64,000 nucleotides of DNA from Bacteroidales bacterium UBA1309. Lineage in GTDB: Bacteria; Bacteroidota; Bacteroidia; Bacteroidales; Dysgonomonadaceae. This document shows, in pieces, positions 1-7,684 of this stretch. The notes under the pieces were generated by a model. The model was not told the origin of the DNA. It did no database searches and saw only the letters and a list, made by a program, of their open reading frames with translations. The DNA lies in NCBI GenBank assembly GCA_002307185.1, contig DBTT01000026.1, forward strand, positions 1 through 64,000, written 5' to 3'. The translations under genes and the position numbers were made by a program. Each line of letters opens with the position of its first letter. Positions within the stretch are counted from its first letter, which is position 1.

Positions 1-150
1 GTGTCCTTTTTTGTCGTTCTACCCGCGCCATGCGGGGGACGGGGGGGGAAATGATTCCCCTAGTTTGGCTCGGCTGGCCCTCGCGTAAGCGATTATCTGT
101 TTTTCCTGAAATCCTTGTATTATCGATCTATTTGTGTTGTATTGATTTGT

Positions 151-168
151 GCAAATTGCGCAATTTGC
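151..168. promoter_or_regulatory. 18-bp perfect palindrome upstream of serine acetyltransferase
   Basis: Positions 151-168 read GCAAATTGCGCAATTTGC, which equals its own reverse complement. The site lies about 90 bases before the serine acetyltransferase start. A possible promoter lies between them (TTTG at 208-211, TAttaTTTG at 229-237). The symmetry suggests a binding site for a dimeric regulator. The regulator is unknown and the role is inferred. The rest of positions 1-258 holds two GC-rich hairpins (22-36 and 45-60) and no gene. Confidence 0.4.
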
Positions 169-258
169 GTTCAAATGCACTGCGGAAAAAGGGAAAAAAT
201 GTTTAATTTTGGATCTTGAAAGGTTTAGTATTATTTGTAATGCCTAAATAACGAGTAT

Positions 259-1164
259 ATGGATTCATTAAAAGGGATAAGGGATATTGTCGATAAGAAT
301 GTTGAACTGCTCAAGTCATCGGAGGATAGTCTTGAGAACAGATATATCCCGAGGTGCAACTTCCCTTTTCCATCGCATGAAAAATTGGTCGAATTTGTAA
401 ACTATGTTCGAGATATATGTTTTCATGGTTATTTTGAACACGTGGAAGAAGATGTGGCTGAGCATAAGCTACGAGATAATTTTCATAAAATATACAATGT
501 CCTTCCAGATCAAATTTATTTTGGAATGACTTTTTCGTCAGAGAATGATTGTGACCTGAAAATCAGAAGCAGGGAGTTGGCAGTCAGTTTTATGAATAAG
601 ATTCCTGACATTAAACGTTTGCTGGCGACCGATGTGAAAGCTGTTTTTGACAACGATCCAGCGGCACAAAATACAAACGAGGTGATTCTCTGCTATCCTG
701 CTATCAGAGCTATGTTGCATCACCGCATTGCACACTCTTTGTTTGTATTGGGGATTCCTATTTTACCCCGTATTATTTCTGAAATGGCTCATTCGGAGAC
801 TGGAATTGATATTCATCCGGGAGCTCGGATCGGAGAATATTTCAGTATCGATCATGGCACAGGTGTCGTTATCGGGCAGACTGCTATTATAGGCAACCAC
901 GTTTGCTTGTATCAAGGTGTGACTTTGGGAGCCAAGAGTTTTACGTTGGATAATGAAGGTAAACCAATTGATTTGCCACGTCACCCGATTATTGAAGACC
1001 ATGTCACCATTTATTCAAATGCGACAATACTTGGGCGGATAACGATTGGAGCACATTCTGTGATTGGCGGAAATATTTGGGTCACTTACAATGTTCCACC
1101 TGACTCTAGAATTGTACAACAACAGGCCAAAGACGTATCTTTTAGAGATGGAGCGGGTATTTGA
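259..1164 (+). CDS. serine O-acetyltransferase (EpsC/SatA type)
   Basis: This 301-residue protein should transfer an acetyl group from acetyl-CoA to L-serine, giving O-acetylserine, the first step of cysteine synthesis in the cytoplasm. The N-terminal half is helical. From about residue 180 it carries the left-handed beta-helix hexapeptide repeats of this family, including HPGARIGEYFSIDHGTG, GVVIGQTAIIGNHVCLYQG and TLGAKS. Length and layout fit the EpsC-like serine acetyltransferases of Bacteroidetes rather than the shorter enterobacterial CysE. The ATG at 259 gives a complete N-terminus. thyA follows 27 bases downstream on the same strand, so the two may be co-transcribed. No cysK lies nearby. 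A serine acetyltransferase is by far the best reading of this hexapeptide architecture. Confidence 0.93.
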   Translation: MDSLKGIRDIVDKNVELLKSSEDSLENRYIPRCNFPFPSHEKLVEFVNYVRDICFHGYFEHVEEDVAEHKLRDNFHKIYNVLPDQIYFGMTFSSENDCDLKIRSRELAVSFMNKIPDIKRLLATDVKAVFDNDPAAQNTNEVILCYPAIRAMLHHRIAHSLFVLGIPILPRIISEMAHSETGIDIHPGARIGEYFSIDHGTGVVIGQTAIIGNHVCLYQGVTLGAKSFTLDNEGKPIDLPRHPIIEDHVTIYSNATILGRITIGAHSVIGGNIWVTYNVPPDSRIVQQQAKDVSFRDGAGI

Positions 1165-1191
1165 TGTGATTTGTCCAGATAATTTTATTGC

Positions 1192-1986
1192 ATGAAACAG
1201 TATTTAGATTTAATAAGTAGAGTACTTGCTGAAGGTGTAAGGAAAGAAGACCGCACCGGGACAGGTACAATTAGTGTGTTTGGACATCAGAGCCGCTATG
1301 ATCTGGCAGAAGGTTTTCCTTTGCTTACAACGAAAAAGTTGCATTTGAAATCGATAATATATGAACTGTTGTGGTTTCTTCAGGGCAACACGAATGTGAA
1401 ATATTTGCAAGACAACGGTGTTCGGATTTGGAACGAATGGGCGGATGAAAATGGTGACTTGGGGCATGTGTATGGCTTTCAATGGCGCTCGTGGCCAGAT
1501 TACAACGGTGGATTTATCGACCAGATTTCGGAAGTAGTGGAGACTTTGAAGCACAATCCAGATTCAAGGCGAATCATTGTGAGTTCGTGGAATGTGGCCG
1601 ATATTCCGACGATGAAATTGCCTCCCTGCCACGCTTTCTTTCAATTTTATGTCGCAGAAGGAAAATTGAGCCTTCAACTTTATCAACGCAGTGCTGATAT
1701 TTTTCTTGGAGTTCCCTTCAATATTGCTTCTTATGCCCTTTTGTTGAAAATGATGGCACATGTGACCGGATTGCAAGAAGGGGAATTCATACATACTCTT
1801 GGCGATGCACATATCTACCTGAACCATTTGGAACAGGTGAAAGTGCAACTTGCCAGGGAAACGCGGAGATTGCCACAAATGATTATTAATCCCAATGTGA
1901 AAAGCATCTTTGAATTTAAATTTGAGGATTTTAGGCTTGAAGGCTACGACCCACATCCCCATATAAAAGGTGCAGTAGCCGTATAA
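1192..1986 (+). CDS. thyA: thymidylate synthase
   Basis: ThyA methylates dUMP to dTMP using methylene-tetrahydrofolate. The protein has 264 residues, the same length as E. coli ThyA, and aligns through its whole length. It starts MKQYLDLI, has the dUMP-binding RTGTGT region, the catalytic cysteine in LPPCHAFFQFYV (Cys146), QLYQRSADIFLGVPFN and the GDAHIYLNH motif, and ends in YDPHPHIKGAVAV. It sits between serine acetyltransferase and a lipoprotein gene that begins 11 bases after its stop. In many relatives thyA is followed by dihydrofolate reductase, but no folA is present here. The call is secure. Confidence 0.98.
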   Translation: MKQYLDLISRVLAEGVRKEDRTGTGTISVFGHQSRYDLAEGFPLLTTKKLHLKSIIYELLWFLQGNTNVKYLQDNGVRIWNEWADENGDLGHVYGFQWRSWPDYNGGFIDQISEVVETLKHNPDSRRIIVSSWNVADIPTMKLPPCHAFFQFYVAEGKLSLQLYQRSADIFLGVPFNIASYALLLKMMAHVTGLQEGEFIHTLGDAHIYLNHLEQVKVQLARETRRLPQMIINPNVKSIFEFKFEDFRLEGYDPHPHIKGAVAV

Positions 1987-1997
1987 CTTTTGGTCTG

Positions 1998-2678
1998 ATG
2001 TTGAAATACACAAGCTATTTTGTCTGTGCTTTATGTAGTGTCATTTTGTTGGGGGCATGCTCCAAATCTAATTCAGATAGAGATGGATCAAAAAACGGAA
2101 CATCGGAAAAGTTGCCTCGCTTTATTGGAGACTACAACCGGGAATTAGATGACCGGGTGGATGAACATATGTCTGGAGCAAAGGCAAAGGGAATTAAGGC
2201 ATTGGCTTTGCGGGCGGATACACTCAAATACATAAAGGATGGTTCTTTGGTGAGATTGCCCAACCAGTTGGAATTGTTCAGAGTCGATGATTTGAAATAT
2301 TCCATCCCATATCTTGTGCCTGATGCAGCTAAATTACTTGTTGATGTCTCTATGGATTTCAGGGATTCCTTGATTAGTAAAAAATTGCCTTTGTATCGCT
2401 TGGTTGTGACCAGTGTGACACGCACCAACGAGGATTTGGAAAAATTGATGAAACGAAACCTGAATGCTATTCCAGAATCCGCTCATCGGTATGCAACCAC
2501 TTTTGATATTTCGTGGAAGAGGTTTGACAGGGGAGTGCCCACAGATACTTCAACTGCTGTTTCACCCGACAGGCTAAAGTTCGTTTTAGGGCAAGTGCTT
2601 TTCAACCTTAAAAATAAGAACATGTGCTACGTGAAGCATGAACGCAAACAAGCTTGTTACCACATCACTGTCCGATAA
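1998..2678 (+). CDS. DUF5715-like lipoprotein with M15 DD-peptidase-like zinc motif
   Basis: This is a 226-residue putative lipoprotein. The N-terminus is a type II signal with lipobox LGAC, giving Cys21 as the lipidated residue. Residues 101-176 (SIPYLVPDAAKLL, TSVTRTNEDLEKL, SAHRYATTFDISW) resemble what I recall of the Bacteroidetes DUF5715 family. Ser161-x-His163-x2-Ala166-x3-Asp170 matches the SxHxxGxAxD zinc motif of M15 D,D-peptidases except that Gly is Ala. Glu215 and His222 near the C-terminus could supply the catalytic glutamate and third zinc ligand. A periplasmic cell-wall peptidase is therefore inferred, not proven. It lies between thyA and truA with short gaps, so it is likely in the same operon. 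Confidence 0.75.
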   Translation: MLKYTSYFVCALCSVILLGACSKSNSDRDGSKNGTSEKLPRFIGDYNRELDDRVDEHMSGAKAKGIKALALRADTLKYIKDGSLVRLPNQLELFRVDDLKYSIPYLVPDAAKLLVDVSMDFRDSLISKKLPLYRLVVTSVTRTNEDLEKLMKRNLNAIPESAHRYATTFDISWKRFDRGVPTDTSTAVSPDRLKFVLGQVLFNLKNKNMCYVKHERKQACYHITVR

Positions 2679-2692
2679 ACCGAATTCGTTAG

Positions 2693-3448
2693 ATGAACAG
2701 ATATTTTCTTTACTTATCATATAATGGCAAAAACTATTGTGGTTGGCAAACGCAACCCAATGGCGTGTCGGTGCAGGAAACCATCGAGAAGGCTTTGGCT
2801 TTGATTTTGCGTACAGACACGCCTATTGTAGGTGCTGGTCGCACGGATTCTGGAGTCCATGCAGCCGAGATGGTTGCCCATTTTGATAGCGATGGCGAGA
2901 AAAATTTTATATTGAAAGGTTTGGTAGAAAAGTTGAACCGTGTTTTGCCTAAAGATATTGGTGTTGACCGAGCAGTGGCAGTGAAGGCTGATGCGCATGC
3001 ACGGTTTGATGCCATTTCCCGCGAATACAAATATTACATTACCGACCAAAAAGATCCATTCGCCCACGAATTGAAATATCTCAATCATTTTCCGTTTGAT
3101 GTGGAAACGATGAACCGTCTGGCTCAGATTCTTTTCGAATACGAAGATTTCACAAGCTTTAGCAAACTGCATACAGATGTAAAAACGAATAATTGCCTAA
3201 TAAGTAAAGCGGAATGGGTGCAAGTGGATCCGCATAATCTTGTGTTTACGATTAAAGCCGACCGATTTTTGCGCAATATGGTGCGGGCTGTCGTGGGCAC
3301 TCTGCTTGAAGGTGGCAGGGGAAGGTTGGACGAGATAGGAATGCGAAGGATTATTGAAGCTAAAAACCGATGCGTGGCAGGTGCATCTGTTCCTGGACAT
3401 GCCCTGTTTCTAGAAAAGATAGAATATCCGGCAGATATTTTTGAATGA
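2693..3448 (+). CDS. truA: tRNA pseudouridine synthase A
   Basis: TruA converts uridines 38-40 of the tRNA anticodon stem-loop to pseudouridine. The 251-residue protein begins with the family signature YLSYNGKNYCGWQTQPN and has the catalytic aspartate in GAGRTDSGVHA (Asp52). RFDAISREYKYYI and FLRNMVRAVVGTLLEGGRG follow at the usual places. The ATG at 2693 is 15 bases after the lipoprotein stop. Length is normal for the family. The following 150 bases contain no gene, and a separate promoter serves the next gene. Confidence 0.97.
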   Translation: MNRYFLYLSYNGKNYCGWQTQPNGVSVQETIEKALALILRTDTPIVGAGRTDSGVHAAEMVAHFDSDGEKNFILKGLVEKLNRVLPKDIGVDRAVAVKADAHARFDAISREYKYYITDQKDPFAHELKYLNHFPFDVETMNRLAQILFEYEDFTSFSKLHTDVKTNNCLISKAEWVQVDPHNLVFTIKADRFLRNMVRAVVGTLLEGGRGRLDEIGMRRIIEAKNRCVAGASVPGHALFLEKIEYPADIFE

Positions 3449-3510
3449 GCTTGGAAAGCTACTTGGCCTGTTGGTCTCTCAACGATTGGGATGTTATTCC
3501 TTTTATTAAT

Positions 3511-3559
3511 ATTATTTCCATTGGAATATTATTTCATTGGAAATTATTTGTATATTTGT
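3511..3559 (+). promoter_or_regulatory. promoter with repeated operator-like sequence before SQR-like gene
   Basis: A perfect Bacteroidetes -7 box TATATTTG lies at 3552-3559, 41 bases before the ATG of the flavoprotein. Upstream, ATTATTT occurs three times (3511, 3528, 3544), spaced 17 and 16 bases. The inverted repeat TTCCA-T-TGGAA lies at 3516-3526 and a related TTTCATTGGAAA follows. No clear -33 TTTG is seen at the usual spacing, which would fit a regulated promoter. The regulatory role is inferred. Confidence 0.5.
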
Positions 3560-3599
3560 GGAATCCAAATTGGAGAATTATACTTATAATATTAATACC

Positions 3600-5057
3600 A
3601 TGGCAAAAATAGTAATTCTTGGAGCTGGAATTTCGGGGCATACTACCGCTACATTTCTTAAAAAGAAGCTTGGGAAAAAGCACGAAGTGATCGTGGTCAG
3701 TCCTTCCGAATACTACCAGTGGATTCCCTCCAACATTTGGGTTGGAGTAGGTAAAATGAAAATTGGGCAAGTGAGATTTAAGTTAAAGCCAGTTTATGAT
3801 CGTTTAGGTATTGTTTACAGACAAGCAAAAGCCCTTTCGATTCACCCAGATGGCGATTTAGACGAAGGAAACGCATTTGTGACAATCCAATACACAGGAA
3901 CTGTACAAGCTGGAGAAACCGAGAAAATCACCTATGACTATTTGGTGAATGCAACGGGGCCTAAATTGAATTTTGAAGCCACAGAGGGTTTAGGCCCAAA
4001 ATTCTTCACACACTCCGTATGTTCAAGTGACCATGCGGTGGATACATGGGAAGCTCTGAAACATTGCATCACCCGGATGAAAAATGGCGAAAAACTAAAC
4101 TTGGTAATTGGGACGGGACACCCCGCTGCTACTTGCCAGGGAGCTGCTTTCGAATATGCCCTGAATGTGTCCCATTTGTTGAAGGAGCTCGGCTTGCAAG
4201 AGAAGGCAAATATCACATGGATTTCCAATGAATATGAGATTGGGGATTTCGGGATGGGTGGAGCTTTTGTGAAAAGGGGCGGGTACATTACCCCTACGAA
4301 AGTTTTCAGCGAATCCATTTTTGCCGAATACGGAATTCATTGGATCAAGAGGGCCGGGGTCAACAAGATTGAAAAAAATGTTATCCATTACGAAACGCTT
4401 GACGGTGAATCCAAAATCATTGACTTTGATTTTGCGATGCTTATTCCAGCATTTGCCGGAGCTGGCATGAAAGCCTACGATAAATCGGGGACTGACATAA
4501 CAACCCTGCTTTTTGCGCCGTCTGGCTTTATGAAAGTTGATGCAGATTATTCTAGTAAGCCGTTTGAGGAATGGAGTGCGGATGATTGGCCTTCCACCTA
4601 CCAAAACCCAACTTACCAAAATATTTTCGCCCCAGGCATTGCCTTTGCTCCGCCTCACCAGATTTCGAAGCCGATGAAAAGCCCCAATGGCACGCTAATA
4701 ACACCGGCACCTCCTCGCACGGGAATGCCGTCGGGGGTTATAGGCAAAGTGGTTGCATTGAATATTGTGGATATGATAAAGCATAATGTGGCAGAATTCA
4801 AACATCGGGCATCGATGGGGAAGATGGGTGCGGCATGTGTGGTGTCGGCCGGTTATAGCTTCTTTAAGGGAAATGCTGCAACGATGACCGTTTTTCCGAT
4901 TGTTCCTGATTGGAAAAAATATCCCCAATGGGGACGTGATATTTCCTATACAGTGGGAGAGGCTGGTTTGGCCGGACATTGGATTAAACTTCTTTTGCAC
5001 TATATGTTCATTTACAAGGCTAAGGCACGTCCTTTCTGGTGGTTAATCCCAGAATAA
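3600..5057 (+). CDS. FAD-dependent oxidoreductase, sulfide:quinone oxidoreductase-like
   Basis: This is a 485-residue flavoprotein of the disulfide reductase superfamily. The N-terminus has the dinucleotide-binding motif GAGISGHTTA, followed by SPSEYYQWIPSNIW, which resembles sulfide:quinone oxidoreductases (SQR). Other SQR-like features are GTGHPAATCQGAAFEY with a central cysteine, a second cysteine in HSVCSSDHA, and PPRTGMPSGVIGKVVALNI near the C-terminal third. The end, from about residue 455, is aromatic and basic (YMFIYKAKARPFWWLIPE) and could hold the protein at the membrane. The likely role is oxidising sulfide or a related thiol and passing electrons to quinone. I chose the ATG at 3600 because the longer frame opens inside the promoter region. 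A small protein gene follows 36 bases downstream. A related NADH dehydrogenase-like role is possible. Confidence 0.8.
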   Translation: MAKIVILGAGISGHTTATFLKKKLGKKHEVIVVSPSEYYQWIPSNIWVGVGKMKIGQVRFKLKPVYDRLGIVYRQAKALSIHPDGDLDEGNAFVTIQYTGTVQAGETEKITYDYLVNATGPKLNFEATEGLGPKFFTHSVCSSDHAVDTWEALKHCITRMKNGEKLNLVIGTGHPAATCQGAAFEYALNVSHLLKELGLQEKANITWISNEYEIGDFGMGGAFVKRGGYITPTKVFSESIFAEYGIHWIKRAGVNKIEKNVIHYETLDGESKIIDFDFAMLIPAFAGAGMKAYDKSGTDITTLLFAPSGFMKVDADYSSKPFEEWSADDWPSTYQNPTYQNIFAPGIAFAPPHQISKPMKSPNGTLITPAPPRTGMPSGVIGKVVALNIVDMIKHNVAEFKHRASMGKMGAACVVSAGYSFFKGNAATMTVFPIVPDWKKYPQWGRDISYTVGEAGLAGHWIKLLLHYMFIYKAKARPFWWLIPE

Positions 5058-5093
5058 GGAAATGTTCCAACTAAAAATTAAATTTAAAATTCT

Positions 5094-5252
5094 ATGGGAA
5101 AAAATATTGTCCGGGGCTATAACGATGAATCGTATCCCCCTTTTCCAAGTAAAACTACCCTTTTTTGGCGGCGAAATATCATTTGGCAACTGATCCGGTT
5201 TGTGGTTTTGAATTTAAAGATTATGCGAATTATTGTTGGAGGACACACCTGA
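5094..5252 (+). CDS. small basic membrane-type protein downstream of SQR-like gene
   Basis: An open frame of 52 codons begins with ATG at 5094 and ends with TGA at 5250-5252. It starts MGKNIVRGYNDESYPPFP and continues with FWRRNIIWQLIRFVVLNLKI, then a short basic tail ending GGHT. The pattern is a polar start, then an amphipathic or hydrophobic helix rich in W, I, L, V, R and K. It begins 36 bases after the flavoprotein stop and ends 44 bases before the next gene, filling the gap neatly. I infer a small membrane-associated partner of the SQR-like enzyme. I do not recognise a named family. Confidence 0.6.
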   Translation: MGKNIVRGYNDESYPPFPSKTTLFWRRNIIWQLIRFVVLNLKIMRIIVGGHT

Positions 5253-5296
5253 ATGGATGTTGAAATTATTACTTTTGCAGTCTTAATCAATTCATC

Positions 5297-6205
5297 ATGT
5301 CTCATCAAAGTGCATCCGTCAAATCGATAATTTTTGCATTATCTGCCAATCTGGGCATTGCCATCACTAAAACAGCCGCTGCTATCATCACGGGGTCAGG
5401 CTCGATGTTGGCCGAGTCAATTCACTCGTTTGCCGATTGTGGCAACCAGTTGCTGCTCTTTATGGGACTGAAGGTTTCCAAAAGAAAGCCAGACAGCAAG
5501 CATCCGCTAGGCTATGGCAAGTCCATTTATTTTTGGTCTTTTATTGTGGCTCTGATGCTTTTCAGCATGGGAGGATTGTTTTCGATCTATGAGGGTATTC
5601 ACAAAATACATTCAACAGAATCCGTCAACAGTCCCCTGATAGCTATCGCAGTGTTGCTGGTCAGCATGGCGCTTGAGGCCGCTTCTTTGATGGGCTGTTT
5701 GAAACAGATCAAGACCGTAAGGAAAGGCGAAAGCCTCTGGAGGTGGGTGAAAAATACCCGTCAGAGTGAATTGGTTGTTGTTTTGGGTGAAGATGTGGCA
5801 GCCTTGTTGGGTTTGTTTTTTGCCTTGATATTCATTGTGTTGGCAAGTGTGACGGGAAATCCTGTTTACGATGCCATCGGAAGTATTGGAATCGGAGCGT
5901 TGCTAGTTGTGGTATCGTTTTTTCTTGCGACGAAAGTGAAGGGGTTATTGATCGGTGAAAGTGCGGATGAAACGGTGCGCAATGATATCCAGTCATTTTT
6001 GGAAAATCGGCAGGAAATAGAACAGGTGTATAATTTGATCACGATCCAGTTGGGCGAGCAGATTATGGTGGCTGTGAAAGTGAAAATGGCCAATATGGAA
6101 AGTGCCGAACTACTTATTAATGAAATCAATGCTTGCGAGAAGGCTCTTCGGGCCGTCTTTCCTAAAGTTTTGTGGGTGTTTTTTGAACCTGATACCAAGG
6201 TGTAG
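5297..6205 (+). CDS. cation diffusion facilitator (CDF) family transporter
   Basis: This 302-residue inner-membrane carrier should export a divalent metal (Zn, Fe, Mn or similar) in exchange for protons. It shows about six membrane segments: around residues 10-30, 43-60, 80-102, 113-133, 160-185 and 190-212. The family signature is GSMLAESIHSFADCGNQ, with a metal-site type HSxxD. KHPLGYGKSIYFWSF marks the cytoplasmic loop typical of the ZnT9/SLC30A9-like branch. A soluble C-terminal domain from about residue 215 is the usual regulatory metal-binding fold. The ATG at 5297 follows the small protein by 44 bases, so co-transcription is possible. The metal cannot be told from sequence. Confidence 0.9.
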   Translation: MSHQSASVKSIIFALSANLGIAITKTAAAIITGSGSMLAESIHSFADCGNQLLLFMGLKVSKRKPDSKHPLGYGKSIYFWSFIVALMLFSMGGLFSIYEGIHKIHSTESVNSPLIAIAVLLVSMALEAASLMGCLKQIKTVRKGESLWRWVKNTRQSELVVVLGEDVAALLGLFFALIFIVLASVTGNPVYDAIGSIGIGALLVVVSFFLATKVKGLLIGESADETVRNDIQSFLENRQEIEQVYNLITIQLGEQIMVAVKVKMANMESAELLINEINACEKALRAVFPKVLWVFFEPDTKV

Positions 6206-6302
6206 GTTGTTCACCTATCAAGAACTGTGGTGTCGTCTGGTAGTTTCGGCTTTTGATTGCTTCTTTTATGTGGTCGGTTTTCTCAAATGATGTAGCTTGT
6301 GC

Positions 6303-7160
6303 CTATTTTTCTTTATTCTTTGCTTCTTGATTAAAGAAATCTTCTAATTTTTCTCGACCAAATTGTGGCGCTTCCATATCCATAACCATCGTTGTCATAA
6401 AAAATTCAATTGGGCCGTATGTTTTTGAACTGGTAAATGTCCTAATACTCCAAAGAGCTAACTTTCTTATCCAATCAGGTAGATGAACGATCTTGGCTGT
6501 TTTCCCATATGCTTTCAATGCTAATTCTGCGATCTCATTTTGGGAAAGCAAGTCGGGTCCACCTATGTTTATTTCTTTTTCCTGTTGGCCGATAGCTTTA
6601 ACAATCTCTTTGGCTAAATCTCTCCCATGAATTGGATTTAGTTTTCCATCTCCGAAAAGATATACTTTTCCTCCTTTAGCCATTTTTAGAAAATCCCCCA
6701 TATCCGAGAAAAATCCATTTGGACGAATAATGCAGTAATCCATTCCGGAAGATTTTAGATAATCTCCTAATTTCTCTTTAGCATCACAGATTTTTAGATG
6801 CCTAAGCTTGTCTCCGTTTAAAACTGAAATGTAGATGAACTTTTTTACTCCGCATCTTTTTGCTTCATCAATCAAATTTGCATTTGCTTGATAATCCACA
6901 TCCATATATGTTAATCCATCTTTTTGTCTTGTAATTCCAACCGAGCTAATTACTACATCAACACCTTTGCATATGTCCGTTAGTGTTTCGGGTTTGGTTA
7001 CTTGTGCTTCTACAATTTCAATGTTTGGAGCTTTAATTTTAATCTTTTCTTTATTGCGAACAAGTGTTTTTGTATTATAACCACTTTCAATCAATTCTTG
7101 AGTTATAAATTTGCCTACATATCCTGTTGCTCCAGCTACTAAAACATTCTTTGTATTCAT
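6303..7160 (-). CDS. NAD(P)-binding SDR-like (NmrA/atypical SDR) protein
   Basis: The 285-residue protein begins with a Rossmann fold: NVLVAGATGYVGKFITQEL carries the GxxGxxG nucleotide motif of atypical short-chain dehydrogenases. Later motifs are VVISSVGITRQKDG, the YMDVDYQANANLIDEAKR region, FIYISVLNG and CIIRPNGFFSDMGDF. These place it with NmrA-like or complex I assembly-like atypical SDRs, whose substrate is usually unknown. A canonical catalytic YxxxK is not obvious. Its coding sequence is clearly richer in A and T than neighbouring genes. It lies just downstream of a truncated Crp/Fnr gene on the same strand, which suggests a transferred and decaying pair. Confidence 0.85.
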   Translation of the reverse strand: MNTKNVLVAGATGYVGKFITQELIESGYNTKTLVRNKEKIKIKAPNIEIVEAQVTKPETLTDICKGVDVVISSVGITRQKDGLTYMDVDYQANANLIDEAKRCGVKKFIYISVLNGDKLRHLKICDAKEKLGDYLKSSGMDYCIIRPNGFFSDMGDFLKMAKGGKVYLFGDGKLNPIHGRDLAKEIVKAIGQQEKEINIGGPDLLSQNEIAELALKAYGKTAKIVHLPDWIRKLALWSIRTFTSSKTYGPIEFFMTTMVMDMEAPQFGREKLEDFFNQEAKNKEK

Positions 7161-7211
7161 CTTTTTTCTCGCAAAGTTAGAGGTTATATCCCTAAATTCT
7201 CTTGACTATCG

Positions 7212-7355
7212 TCAAGAATTTTTCTTGTTGAATACCCTATATTTTATTCTGCTTAAGGTTTCAGGAGATACCCCTAAGAAAGATGCGATATATTGTTGCG
7301 GGACACGCTGAAATAATTCTCCCTGGGTATTTAGCAAATCAACAATAGTATAAAT
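7212..7355 (-). pseudogene. C-terminal remnant of a Crp/Fnr family transcription regulator
   Basis: On the minus strand a 47-codon frame ends with TGA at 7212-7214 and is closed upstream by TAG at 7356-7358. It encodes GELFQRVPQQYIASFLGVSP followed by ETLSRIKYR, which is the C-terminal winged helix DNA-recognition region of Crp/Fnr regulators. The cyclic-nucleotide-like N-terminal domain is absent, and no start codon with a sensible leader is visible. It precedes the SDR gene by 51 bases on the same strand. I read it as the surviving 3' end of the former regulator of that gene. Confidence 0.7.
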
Positions 7356-7442
7356 CTAAAATGGGCTTTTTAAGGCTCGACTATATAAACTCTTTTCTAA
7401 GAACAACATCTTTTTAAATATTTAAGCGGTCAAAATGAATGT

Positions 7443-7622
7443 TCATAAAAAGCTTAAGCGGATGATTGCGGGGTTGAAAAGCAGGGGCTTTTCTTTTAGT
7501 AGAATCTCGTCGTGGACCACGCTCAACGGACTCTCCAAGCCGGGTAAAAACAGGGTCGGCAGCTTTTCTGCATCAACACGATGCAGCATTTCTATTTTAA
7601 TCTTTTCCTGGATGTTGGCGGC
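7443..7622 (-). other. possible gene remnant or small ORF, unrecognised
   Basis: A minus-strand frame of 59 codons ends at a TGA (7443-7445) and is bounded upstream by TAG at 7623-7625. It contains EMLHRVDAEKLPTLFLPGLE and then PLSVVHDEILLKEKPLLFNP, with protein-like composition and a single internal Met that could start a 48-residue product. The same frame continues beyond the TAG toward the PNGase F-like gene as ISFRLLGNALCLLDAMPVSGN. It could be the decayed 3' end of a gene, but I recognise no family. Confidence 0.25.
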
Positions 7623-7684
7623 CTAATTGCCGCTAACGGGCATGGCATCGAGTAAGCAAAGGGCGTTTCCGAGAAGTCTGAAAC

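Noticed and set aside
22..60. GC-rich hairpins at the left edge
   Set aside because: CCCGC/GCGGG and GGGGAA/TTCCCC can pair, but there is no U tract and the upstream gene is outside the window, so no role can be assigned.
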